From positions 1 through 25,003 of the forward strand of contig JAOULV010000001.1 of assembly GCA_029881835.1 (NCBI GenBank): a stretch of DNA of 25,003 nt, read 5' to 3'. Below the pieces are notes generated by a model that was not told the origin of the DNA, made no database searches, and worked only from the letters and a program-made list of their open reading frames with translations. This DNA is from Rhodospirillaceae bacterium (GTDB lineage Bacteria > Pseudomonadota > Alphaproteobacteria > Rhodospirillales > Magnetovibrionaceae). The position numbers and the translations under genes are program-made. This document shows, piece by piece, positions 7,971-15,353 of this stretch; within the stretch, counting starts at the first letter, position 1, and every line of letters begins with the position of its first letter.

Positions 7971-10151
7971 TTAGGCCCCTCCTTCAGTTCTGCGCTGTTT
8001 ATCGGCGCTTATGGTTGCAACAAGTTTGCGCCCGTGTTGACGATCAATTTCCATCAGCTTGGCCATTTGTTTGTTTTTGCCCGCACTTTTCACACTAACC
8101 TTGGTGGCAGTGGTGGCAATTTCACCGGTCTTGCTATCGCTTGCGCCATTAAGAATAGAAAGCGGGTTTACCCCGTTATCTTTGGCGTAACGCCCAAGCG
8201 CACTATGGCCGCGCCCAATAGGAACGGCGATGGCACCGGGATGAATGCCTTTATAAATAAAGGCGCGGGTGGTTACTTCACCGCTGGCAGATTTTATATT
8301 TATGTAATCACCATCTTTAATACCAAGTGACTTGGCAGTTTTGGGGTGAAGTTCTGCCCATGAATCCCACACTACTTTGGAAATTTGGTCAGGTGATTCT
8401 TGTAACCACGGAAGGTTGGCGCCCCGCCCATCCCACATACCCATTCTGGCGCTGGCAATTAAGGTTAGGTTGCCATCATCAGAATCATTCATCGTTGGTG
8501 TTATTTTGCCGTCACTATAAGAAAGTTTCCGCCCAAGTGATGGTATTTGGGTTTGCCCCGCCATCAAGAACCCGTTCCATTCTTTTTCGCTGTCGGTTTT
8601 TTTCAGCGCGCTTATGGCGCTGCGCAGGTAGCCGTAATAATCATCATAATCATCCAGTCCCGGCGCGCCCGCGTCTTTGGCCAGCGCCAAAACAACATCA
8701 CCGAAGCCGCGGGTATTGGGGAAAACCGGCTCCATTAACGGCTGTTGCAGGGCAAGATTTCTTGTTCCCTTGGCGTATGAAGGAATGTGGCTTCCCCAAT
8801 CTTCCAACGACGATGCCAACGGCAATACCACGTCTGCCGCTTCGGCCGTTTCGTCAAGCATGGAAGAAAGAACAACTTTAAATCCGACCTTGTTCCAGCC
8901 TTCAAGCATTTTTAGCGATTTGGGCGCAAGGAAAAGCGGGTTTGCGCCGGATACAAACAAAACATCAATTTTGCCCTCGTTGGCATCAATTGCCAAATCT
9001 TTTAGGTTGGCGCTGTTACCTTCAACCAAGTCTAGTTGCGGATAGGCAAGTTCACGCCCGGCGGTAATGGTAGTTCCGATGTTGCCTAGCATCTGGTTTA
9101 ACATCAATGCCGCTGCCGCTGCCGAATAACCGTTTGCATTGCCTGTGGCACTTCCGCCAGCCAAAACAAGGCTAGGGCTGTTTGCCGCCAGTGATGCGGC
9201 AATTTTTTCAATTCTGCCAACCGGCACAGCGCAAATGCCCGCCACTGTTTCGGGGTCGTGTTTATTGATAAGCGTTTTTGTTGCGTTTGAAATACCATTG
9301 CCCGCAACGCCGTGGTTATTCATAAGTGCATTTGCCACGCCTAGGGCCAGCGCGGTTTCACTTCCGGGTTTTATTCCAACCCAGTGATCTGCGTTGCCAC
9401 CGGTTAACGACATGGCGGGCTCGGCCTGAATAAGCGTGCCGCGCGGTGGGGTGCGAAATTCAGCGTAGCTTGCGGCAAAATGAACGGGCGAAATAAACGT
9501 GCCCAGGAAATCAGCGCCTAACGAGAAAATAACCTTGGCTTTTTCAAGGTGTATCTCGGGGTTGGGGTCATTGATAATATCTTTGCACGCCGTTTTCCAG
9601 ACATTGGCATTAATTTGTTCAACGGCGTAATGCCTAGACCCGCCAATTGCCCCAAGATGGGTTTGGGCCATTACTCTTTGATGGCCGCTAATGGTGCCGG
9701 TTACCCATGCGGCTTTGCCTGATTTGCTTTTTTCATTTATTAGCGCAATCGCTTCATCCCAGCTTGCTTCAACCAATGCACCGTTTTTGCGCACCATTGG
9801 GTTGGCTATGCGATCAGGGTTAAAATGGTGCTGCAGGGCGGCTTGGCCCATTTGGCAAAGGCGTCCCATGTTGACGCCGGAATCAGGGTTGCCTTCCAGT
9901 TTTAAAACCCGCCCTTCGCGCACCCGGCCATGTATCCCGCAACCAGCAGAACACCCCACGCAGGTTGACGCATACCATACACCAACACCGGGAATAACGT
10001 ATTCATTCGGCGCCAGATAGGAAATTACATTTTCTTCACCTTGTTCAAGCGTAACGTATGATGGCAGGTCGCACCCGGCCAAGGCCACACCCGCACCACC
10101 AAGGCCAAGACCTTTGAGGAATTGTCTGCGATCAAGTTTGCTCTGGTTCAT
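7971..10151 (-). CDS. actB1: Alternative complex III ActB1 (molybdopterin oxidoreductase-like)
   Basis: Large subunit homologous to molybdopterin oxidoreductases, which in ACIII is thought to have lost the Mo cofactor and serve as scaffold. The 726 residues begin with a twin-arginine motif (RRQFLKG, 8-14), and the hydrophobic region ends in lipobox LAGC (C27), so it may be a Tat-exported lipoprotein. A complete CxxCxxxC-x27-C set (C64, C67, C71, C99) follows, exactly the spacing of the N-terminal [4Fe-4S] site of Mo-bisPGD enzymes. A C-terminal dinucleotide-binding-like domain (about 590-690) is present. The protein is full length and separate from its Fe-S partner. I cannot tell from sequence alone whether it binds a pterin. 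Confidence 0.92.
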   Translation of the reverse strand: MNQSKLDRRQFLKGLGLGGAGVALAGCDLPSYVTLEQGEENVISYLAPNEYVIPGVGVWYASTCVGCSAGCGIHGRVREGRVLKLEGNPDSGVNMGRLCQMGQAALQHHFNPDRIANPMVRKNGALVEASWDEAIALINEKSKSGKAAWVTGTISGHQRVMAQTHLGAIGGSRHYAVEQINANVWKTACKDIINDPNPEIHLEKAKVIFSLGADFLGTFISPVHFAASYAEFRTPPRGTLIQAEPAMSLTGGNADHWVGIKPGSETALALGVANALMNNHGVAGNGISNATKTLINKHDPETVAGICAVPVGRIEKIAASLAANSPSLVLAGGSATGNANGYSAAAAALMLNQMLGNIGTTITAGRELAYPQLDLVEGNSANLKDLAIDANEGKIDVLFVSGANPLFLAPKSLKMLEGWNKVGFKVVLSSMLDETAEAADVVLPLASSLEDWGSHIPSYAKGTRNLALQQPLMEPVFPNTRGFGDVVLALAKDAGAPGLDDYDDYYGYLRSAISALKKTDSEKEWNGFLMAGQTQIPSLGRKLSYSDGKITPTMNDSDDGNLTLIASARMGMWDGRGANLPWLQESPDQISKVVWDSWAELHPKTAKSLGIKDGDYINIKSASGEVTTRAFIYKGIHPGAIAVPIGRGHSALGRYAKDNGVNPLSILNGASDSKTGEIATTATKVSVKSAGKNKQMAKLMEIDRQHGRKLVATISADKQRRTEGGA

Positions 10152-10172
10152 GGTTTTTTCTTTCTCCAGATT

Positions 10173-10817
10173 CTACTTGTGACACTTGGTGCAGTCTGAC
10201 GGGCCTTCGTTGGCCTCGTGACAGCGAATACAAAAGCCCATGGTTAGCGGGCGCGACTTTTTAGCCACGGTCATTTCGGCAATATCGCCATGACACATGG
10301 AACAAACACGCTTGGCGTCCGAAACGTCTAGTTCTTGGTTATCAAACAAAAAACGCTTCAGGTGACGTTGGTGGGTAAAGTGAACAAAATCCGGCAGGTC
10401 ATGAACCTTGTTCCATTGTGGGCTTTCGCCTTTTTCCCACATGGCGGTTAGCTTTTGAATTTCCGGTTTTTCGGTTGCGATTACCGTGTGGCAGCCCATG
10501 CATTTGGAAAGGGGCGGTATGCCAGAAACCTTGGAACGCCTTGCGTAGGTATGACAGAACATGCAGTTAATCTCGTTATCGCCGGCATGGATTTTATGGG
10601 AAAAATCTATTGGCTGGGGGACATCGATGCCGGTGAAGGCTTCATCCGGGTACTGGGTTCCCGGAACTATAGGTCCCGGTACTACATCGGTGCTGGTGTA
10701 GTGAAGCTTTTGATCAAGTATCTGCGCCGCAATAACGATTATTGCGCCCACCAGCACAACAACCATGCTTAGACGGATCCATGGAATTGGCCTTTTCCTT
10801 GGGTTGTTCTTGACCAT
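10173..10817 (-). CDS. actA: Alternative complex III subunit ActA (pentaheme cytochrome c)
   Basis: First gene of the act operon. The 214-residue product has one N-terminal transmembrane helix (about residues 14-33) and a periplasmic domain with five CxxCH heme sites at C85-H89, C106-H110, C172-H176, C196-H200 and C209-H213. The last is at the very C-terminus. FSHKIHAG (72-79) just before the first heme is typical of this family and supplies extra histidines for bis-His ligation. Five hemes and about 210 residues fit ActA of characterised ACIII. An AGGGGAG site about 9 bases before the ATG supports the start. The hemes would form the electron wire from ActB towards ActE. Confidence 0.94.
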   Translation of the reverse strand: MVKNNPRKRPIPWIRLSMVVVLVGAIIVIAAQILDQKLHYTSTDVVPGPIVPGTQYPDEAFTGIDVPQPIDFSHKIHAGDNEINCMFCHTYARRSKVSGIPPLSKCMGCHTVIATEKPEIQKLTAMWEKGESPQWNKVHDLPDFVHFTHQRHLKRFLFDNQELDVSDAKRVCSMCHGDIAEMTVAKKSRPLTMGFCIRCHEANEGPSDCTKCHK

Positions 10818-10877
10818 ACGGTCGATGCTCCCCTGTCAAACAACCCCGGTACCGCGAAAGTAATATTAGTTAATTAG

Positions 10878-10906
10878 TATATAATATTTAAGTAATATTC
10901 ATGTAA
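10878..10906 (-). promoter_or_regulatory. Possible promoter of the act operon
   Basis: The 10818-11068 gap is strongly AT-rich and precedes actA. On the minus strand TTACAT (10901-10906) and TATATA (10878-10883) are 17 bases apart, giving a leader of roughly 55 bases. The -35 is a poor match, so this is tentative; TTGTAT followed by TAATAA farther upstream (about 10930-10965) is another option. No FNR-type TTGAT-N4-ATCAA box was seen. Confidence 0.2.
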
Positions 10907-11006
10907 TATGCGTTATGTTGGGGCATTCTTATTATTATTTGAAGTAACCATAACTATACAAAGAAAAATTGTATTTGCTACTACTTATGTGGTGGGGGTG
11001 TATCTA

Positions 11007-11016
11007 CCCATATGGG
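11007..11016. repeat. Perfect 10-bp palindrome CCCATATGGG
   Basis: CCCATATGGG is a perfect palindrome in the gap between actA and the cca stop, about 190 bases upstream of the actA start and beyond the likely promoter. It is next to a second short inverted element (GGGT at about 10996-10999, ACCC at 11006-11009). It could be an operator or chance in a G-rich patch. Confidence 0.3.
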
Positions 11017-11068
11017 GGGCAGTTGTTTTTGGCAAATAATGTCGTAACCATGAATAAATTATTTTACT

Positions 11069-12382
11069 TCAGATAGTTGATGGATGATCACTGCTGGGGG
11101 CAATCTCACCGCGCAGGCGCTCTAGGCAGGCATTAAGATCTGGGCGAAAGTCTTGATCCATCCACCACCGTTCCACTTTTTTTAAAGCGTCCCCCAGTTC
11201 GGGGCCGGGGTTTAACCCCAAATCAAGGCCATGGCGCCCTTTTAGGGGGAAGCGAACCACCTGCCAGGCAGCAATTGCGGATAAAACATTTTTCCATTTT
11301 TCCGTTACGCCCGGTTTTTGGTGTGGGGTGATGGAAATCTCGCCCGCCCATTCAATCAAGGCTTTATCCATAACTATATCTTTGCCCAGCATATAACATG
11401 CGCTGCGGATGTCTTGCTCGCCAGACAAACCGTTTATGGGCGGCGCATCACCAGCATTTTCTGCGCAAGCAATTGCCAAAAGATGATCGCTTTCACGTTT
11501 TGAAAATTTAAGTCGCGAACAAATATTTTTTATTTCTTCTTTGTTTGTTCTGGGTTTTATCAATGCCGCCAGTCTGCGAACGGGGTCGGTTTCAATTTCA
11601 CCCATTATTATGCCGCGCTCGACCAACCATGCCAATGCCCGCAACCTGCCAACGTCGCCCGCTTCGGGAAGTATGTGTTCAAGTATTTTTTCCGAACGCA
11701 TCAAGGCAATAATGTCTGCGGTATTGGGGGCCATTAAAATACGGAAAAGTTCGCCCCTTATGCGTTCACCCGAAAGCTCTACCAATCTATGGCTCAGCTT
11801 GCGACAAGCTATCATTGCCTCGTTGTCTATGGGCGGCCTGCCGTACTGGGCATAAAAACGAAAAAATCTAAGCATCCTTAGCACATCTTCGTTGATGCGG
11901 CTTTCGGCTTCGCCGACAAAGCGTATTCTGCCTTTGGCTAAATCGTTTAACCCATCGTAAGGGTCAAAAATATCACCTTCATCGTTAGCCGACATTGTGT
12001 TGATGGTAAAATCACGCCGTGCCGCATCTTGGGTCCAGTCATCGGTAAATTTAACGGTCGCCCTTCTGCCGTCGGTTTTGACGTCAATGCGAAGGGTGGT
12101 TATTTCAAAATGATGTTTTTTTATAACCGCAGTTATGGTTCCATGGGCAATCCCTGTGGGTATGGCTTTTATTCCCGCTTGTTCAAGAACCTTTATCACC
12201 GCTTGGGGGTCGCTGGGGGTGGCTAAATCTATGTCTTTTACCGGGCGCTTTAGTATTGAATCGCGCACGCACCCACCAATAAAGCGTACCTCAATACCGC
12301 CTGCTTTAAGTGCGGCCATAAGCTCGCGGGTTTGTGGCGTTTTCATCCACGGTTGGGGTGGTATTTTTCCGGTGGGGTCCAC
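11069..12382 (-). CDS. cca: CCA-adding tRNA nucleotidyltransferase
   Basis: Adds or repairs the 3' CCA end of tRNAs (class II nucleotidyltransferase family, which also contains poly(A) polymerase). The 437 residues show GGCVRD (36-41), the catalytic carboxylates in DIDLAT (D50, D52) and RRDFTINTM (122-130), followed by helical neck/body regions. The start is a GTG at 12380-12382. An ATG 12 codons later is possible, but PPQPWM (8-13), which I recall as conserved near the N-terminus of alphaproteobacterial members, lies upstream of it. No clear Shine-Dalgarno precedes either. It is the last gene of a minus-strand cluster. Distinguishing CCA-adding from poly(A) polymerase activity rests on the alphaproteobacterial context. 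Confidence 0.92.
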   Translation of the reverse strand: MDPTGKIPPQPWMKTPQTRELMAALKAGGIEVRFIGGCVRDSILKRPVKDIDLATPSDPQAVIKVLEQAGIKAIPTGIAHGTITAVIKKHHFEITTLRIDVKTDGRRATVKFTDDWTQDAARRDFTINTMSANDEGDIFDPYDGLNDLAKGRIRFVGEAESRINEDVLRMLRFFRFYAQYGRPPIDNEAMIACRKLSHRLVELSGERIRGELFRILMAPNTADIIALMRSEKILEHILPEAGDVGRLRALAWLVERGIIMGEIETDPVRRLAALIKPRTNKEEIKNICSRLKFSKRESDHLLAIACAENAGDAPPINGLSGEQDIRSACYMLGKDIVMDKALIEWAGEISITPHQKPGVTEKWKNVLSAIAAWQVVRFPLKGRHGLDLGLNPGPELGDALKKVERWWMDQDFRPDLNACLERLRGEIAPSSDHPSTI

Positions 12383-12430
12383 TGGGTTAAATCCGCTAAA
12401 TATTAAGTGTGCAAATATTGAAAATTAGCT

Positions 12431-12724
12431 TTATTTCGGTGTCATTTCGCCCGGCACAATTTTACCGTCTTCAAATCGTGGTGGTTGGTAGCTAGAACCA
12501 GCAGGCGAACCGCCAACGGTTGCAATTACGCCAAGGCCTATGGCCATTAACAAAACGCCAGCCAGGACCAACCTTATCCACGGGGTTTTTATTTCCAGGT
12601 GCTCAACGTCTTCGCCGGCGCGTTTGGCCGCGTCTATTTTGCGCCTGACCCAACCCATCCATATAAAATATAAAATGCTAGGTAGAACCAGCGGTAAAAC
12701 ATATGTAAAAATAATACGTATCAT
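12431..12724 (-). CDS. DUF6111 family small membrane protein
   Basis: A 97-residue protein with two predicted membrane helices (about residues 4-24 and 50-70) separated by a charged, probably cytoplasmic loop (RRKIDAAKRAGEDVEH), and a polar C-terminal tail with a PPRFEDGKIVPGE segment. It resembles the small membrane proteins labelled DUF6111 that sit between a CoA pyrophosphatase gene and a CCA-transferase gene in many Rhodospirillales-like genomes, as here. The function is unknown. The ATG is preceded by AAAGGG. It ends 48 bases before the cca start. Confidence 0.8.
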   Translation of the reverse strand: MIRIIFTYVLPLVLPSILYFIWMGWVRRKIDAAKRAGEDVEHLEIKTPWIRLVLAGVLLMAIGLGVIATVGGSPAGSSYQPPRFEDGKIVPGEMTPK

Positions 12725-12770
12725 TAATTGCCCTTTATTGATCGTTTCCGCTCACGTATAAGCTTTAGCA

Positions 12771-13433
12771 TTATATGCCTTTTTTCTCAATCGCCAGAAC
12801 CTCGTATAGATTAAACAGCATTCCAGCGGTGGCGCCCCATATATAATAATCCCCATAAGGCATGGCGTAAAATTTTCTGATATTGCCTTCAAAATTTCTT
12901 TCCAAAAGCTGGTGGTTGGTTGGGTCCATAAAATGCGCTAAGGGCACTTCAAAAATCTCGGCCACTTCTTTGGGATCGGGGTGCAAATCAAACGAGCCAA
13001 AAATATGTCCAATAACCGGAACGATCGAAAATCCGGTGCGGGTTATGTAGGTATCTAGTCTGCCAATAACATTTATGTTTTCCCGCCCAATTCCGGTTTC
13101 TTCAAAGGTTTCGCGAATGGCTGCGGCGGTGGCGTCAATATCGCCATCGTCAATATGGCCGCCGGGAAAACTTATTTGTCCGGGATGGTGTTCAAGGTCA
13201 TCCGTGCGCTGGGTTAATAAAACGTGCAATCCATTTGCCCGTTCTAACAGCCCAACCATAACCGCAGCCGGGCGCAACGCAACGCCTGAGCGCATATCGG
13301 TTATAAGCTCGCTTTTTATTTCCGGATTTAAATCAAAATCGCCGCGGCCAATGGCGAAATTATTTTCGGGCGTAATTGATGGGGCGGTAGTTTCCGCATC
13401 TCTTAAGCGCTGTAAAACCCATTTAAGGTCCAT
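12771..13433 (-). CDS. Nudix CoA pyrophosphatase (NudL type)
   Basis: Nudix hydrolase of 220 residues expected to split coenzyme A or acyl-CoA into 3',5'-ADP and phosphopantetheine. The CoA-specific sub-signature LLTQRTDDLEHHPGQISFPG (72-91) leads into the Nudix box GHIDDGD-x-A-x-RETFEETG (about 92-114). The metal-binding RETFEE residues are intact, and the first acidic position is Asp, as usual in this subfamily. It begins 3 bases after the stop of the DUF1285 gene, so the two are probably co-translated. Linkage to DUF1285 and cca is a recurring alphaproteobacterial arrangement, but a shared pathway is not known. Confidence 0.9.
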   Translation of the reverse strand: MDLKWVLQRLRDAETTAPSITPENNFAIGRGDFDLNPEIKSELITDMRSGVALRPAAVMVGLLERANGLHVLLTQRTDDLEHHPGQISFPGGHIDDGDIDATAAAIRETFEETGIGRENINVIGRLDTYITRTGFSIVPVIGHIFGSFDLHPDPKEVAEIFEVPLAHFMDPTNHQLLERNFEGNIRKFYAMPYGDYYIWGATAGMLFNLYEVLAIEKKGI

Positions 13434-13436
13434 CAG

Positions 13437-14018
13437 TTATTCGTGGGGGACCGTATCACCAACCGGAAAAAACGCCCCCGCGCTCCAAAATCCTTTGACT
13501 GGATTATTATCCAATACTGTTGTGACACATAATTTTAACAATTGTGAAAATATGTCATCTCGTATCAGAACATCCATATTGTTTTCCATCTTAACATATG
13601 GAGCAAGATTTTGAATTGCCGGGTTTGGCTTTAAATAAAAAGGGTTTTTTGTTGAAATCTCGACCTGCTGTTCGGTTTTGGTTATTAGTTTTATGGTCTG
13701 CTTTTCGCCTTCTCCCGCCATTACTATTTCAATCGCAACGAACGGTGCGTCGGCAACAGATATGCGCCCTATCTCGGTGGGGGAAACCAACCAATAATGG
13801 CCATCACTACCAAGCATAAGCATGTTTGAAAATAGACATGCCAATTCTTGTTGTTTAATCGGTTTGGAATTATAATACCAAGTTCCATCACGCCCAATTT
13901 TAATGTCCAAGTTACCGCAGTATTCGCGATCACCCAGTGGAATTGGCAGGTTTAAATCAACCTCTCCCGGATCAACAAAAATAGGAAAATCATTGTTATC
14001 TGATGTCTGTGAGACCAT
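13437..14018 (-). CDS. DUF1285 domain protein
   Basis: A soluble 193-residue protein with the DUF1285 pattern: CGNLDIKIGRDGTWYYNSKP near the N-terminus, then LFSNML, YWLVSPTE and GRISVADAPFVAIEI. Such proteins are predicted to be two beta-rich subdomains and have no established function; no catalytic motif is visible. The frame stays open to a TTG at 14052-14054, but the ATG at 14016-14018 is preceded by TTAGGT about 7 bases upstream and matches the expected length. It is the first gene of the DUF1285-Nudix-DUF6111-cca unit, and its promoter must lie in 14019-14184. Confidence 0.85.
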   Translation of the reverse strand: MVSQTSDNNDFPIFVDPGEVDLNLPIPLGDREYCGNLDIKIGRDGTWYYNSKPIKQQELACLFSNMLMLGSDGHYWLVSPTEIGRISVADAPFVAIEIVMAGEGEKQTIKLITKTEQQVEISTKNPFYLKPNPAIQNLAPYVKMENNMDVLIRDDIFSQLLKLCVTTVLDNNPVKGFWSAGAFFPVGDTVPHE

Positions 14019-14184
14019 ATTTAACCTAACTAGTTTGCGCGCAGGCTCAACCAAGGCATTCGCGCATTGGCTACTTTTGTAATATGGGATCTATTTGGGC
14101 GTCTAAAAGCATTTTTTTAAATATTATTGACACTTTAAGATATATAAGCCTGATCATATATACGGGAAAAGCACGGAAAATAAG

Positions 14185-14886
14185 ATGATAAAAGTTATAC
14201 CACTTGAAAAACTTGGTCACGCGAACCATGGCTGGCTTAATGCCAGGCACCATTTCAGCTTTGCCGATTATTATGACCCGGCGCGCATGGGCTTCGGCCA
14301 TTTACGTGTATGGAACGATGATGCAATCAAAGGCAACAGCGGCTTTCCCATGCACCCCCACCGCGACATGGAAATAATTACTTATGTTCGTACTGGTGCC
14401 ATAACCCATGAAGACAGTCTGGGCAACCGTGGAAAAACCAGCGCCGGTGAAGTGCAGGTGATGAGCGCCGGAACCGGCATTCGCCATTCGGAATATAACG
14501 AAGACGAAGAAACCTTGACCCTGTTTCAGATATGGGTGGAACCAGACAGGGCAGGGCACGCCCCCAGATGGGATGCGGCCAAGGTTTCAACCGCAACCGA
14601 TGATGCTTTTCGCCTGCTTGTATCGGGGCGCAAAAAAGACGAAGGCAAAGGCGCATTATTCATTCATCAAGACGCCGCTTTTTATCGCGCCAATTTAGAT
14701 GTCGGCGCAAATGTTGAATATTCAACCGAACCGGGCAGGATGATGTATCTTGTTCCGGCAAGGGGAGAAATAGCGATTAATGGCTTAATCGTACCGGAAC
14801 GTGCCGGGGTGCAGATTGAAGACGAAGACCGCATAATAATAGATGCCCCCGAAGGCGCAGAAGTGGTATTGCTTGATCTTCCTTAA
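14185..14886 (+). CDS. Pirin family protein (YhhW-like bicupin)
   Basis: A 233-residue pirin, a metal-binding double-cupin protein related to bacterial YhhW/quercetin 2,3-dioxygenase. The N-terminal cupin has the full metal set: H57 and H59 in FPMHPHRDME, and H101 and E103 in GTGIRHSEYN. The C-terminal cupin lacks ligands, as usual. The true substrate in most bacteria is unknown; pirins have been tied to redox sensing and flavonoid oxidation. A GGA lies about 9 bases before the ATG. A consensus TTGACA (14127-14132) is upstream but has no well-spaced -10. The OsmC gene follows within 45 bases, suggesting an oxidative-stress-related unit. Confidence 0.93.
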   Translation: MIKVIPLEKLGHANHGWLNARHHFSFADYYDPARMGFGHLRVWNDDAIKGNSGFPMHPHRDMEIITYVRTGAITHEDSLGNRGKTSAGEVQVMSAGTGIRHSEYNEDEETLTLFQIWVEPDRAGHAPRWDAAKVSTATDDAFRLLVSGRKKDEGKGALFIHQDAAFYRANLDVGANVEYSTEPGRMMYLVPARGEIAINGLIVPERAGVQIEDEDRIIIDAPEGAEVVLLDLP

Positions 14887-14930
14887 AAAAAGTAACAAAA
14901 AAATTGTCAAAGGGGATGCGGGGCACAGCA

Positions 14931-15350
14931 ATGAAGGCGCAGGTAAAATGGATTGGTGGCGTAGCTTTTGAAGCAACGGCCGACAGCGGGCACAAGGTCA
15001 TAATGGACGGCGCGCCAGAAAGTGGCGGTGAAAACAAAGGTTTTCGTCCGATGGAAATGGTTTTATTGGGCATGGGCGGATGCACATCGTTTGATGTAGT
15101 TGGAATTTTAAAAAAATCACGCCAACAAGTTGATGAATGCCTGGTCGAAATAACCGCCGAACGCGCCCAAACTGTTCCTAAGGTGTTTACAAAAATACAT
15201 ATGCACTTTTTAGTTAAAGGAAAGGGCATTGATCCCACAAGGGTAGAAAGGGCTGTTTCGCTTTCCGCTGATAAATATTGTTCAGCGGTGGCGATGCTGG
15301 GCAAGACCGCAACCATTACCCATGATTTTGAAATCATTGAAACTGATTAA
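14931..15350 (+). CDS. OsmC family protein
   Basis: A 139-residue OsmC/Ohr-superfamily protein. The two conserved cysteines are C51 (GMGGCTSFD) and C117 (DKYCSAV), the pair that reduces organic peroxides in Ohr/OsmC; this YhfA-like subgroup is less well characterised. The frame also contains a TTG at 14904 and an ATG at 14916, but the ATG at 14931 has GCGGGG 6-7 bases upstream and gives the N-terminus expected for the family. It lies 44 bases after the pirin gene and 3 bases before the lipoprotein gene, so the three are probably one transcript. Confidence 0.9.
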   Translation: MKAQVKWIGGVAFEATADSGHKVIMDGAPESGGENKGFRPMEMVLLGMGGCTSFDVVGILKKSRQQVDECLVEITAERAQTVPKVFTKIHMHFLVKGKGIDPTRVERAVSLSADKYCSAVAMLGKTATITHDFEIIETD

Positions 15351-15353
15351 AAA

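Noticed and set aside
8327..8881. Long open frame on the plus strand (184 codons)
   Set aside because: It lies wholly inside actB1, antisense, has no family resemblance and reads as low-complexity W/R/H-rich sequence; a shadow of the coding strand.
7971..10151. Reading actB1/actB2/actC as a polysulfide or nitrate reductase
   Set aside because: The pentaheme ActA, DUF3341 ActD, monoheme ActE and second NrfD-like ActF together define alternative complex III.
14127..14162. TTGACA as -35 of a pirin promoter
   Set aside because: The -35 is perfect, but candidate -10 boxes are 10 or 24 bases away, so no valid pair could be defined.
14777..15337. 186-codon minus-strand frame
   Set aside because: Antisense to the OsmC gene, whose catalytic cysteines and family motifs are clear; the minus frame has no recognisable features.
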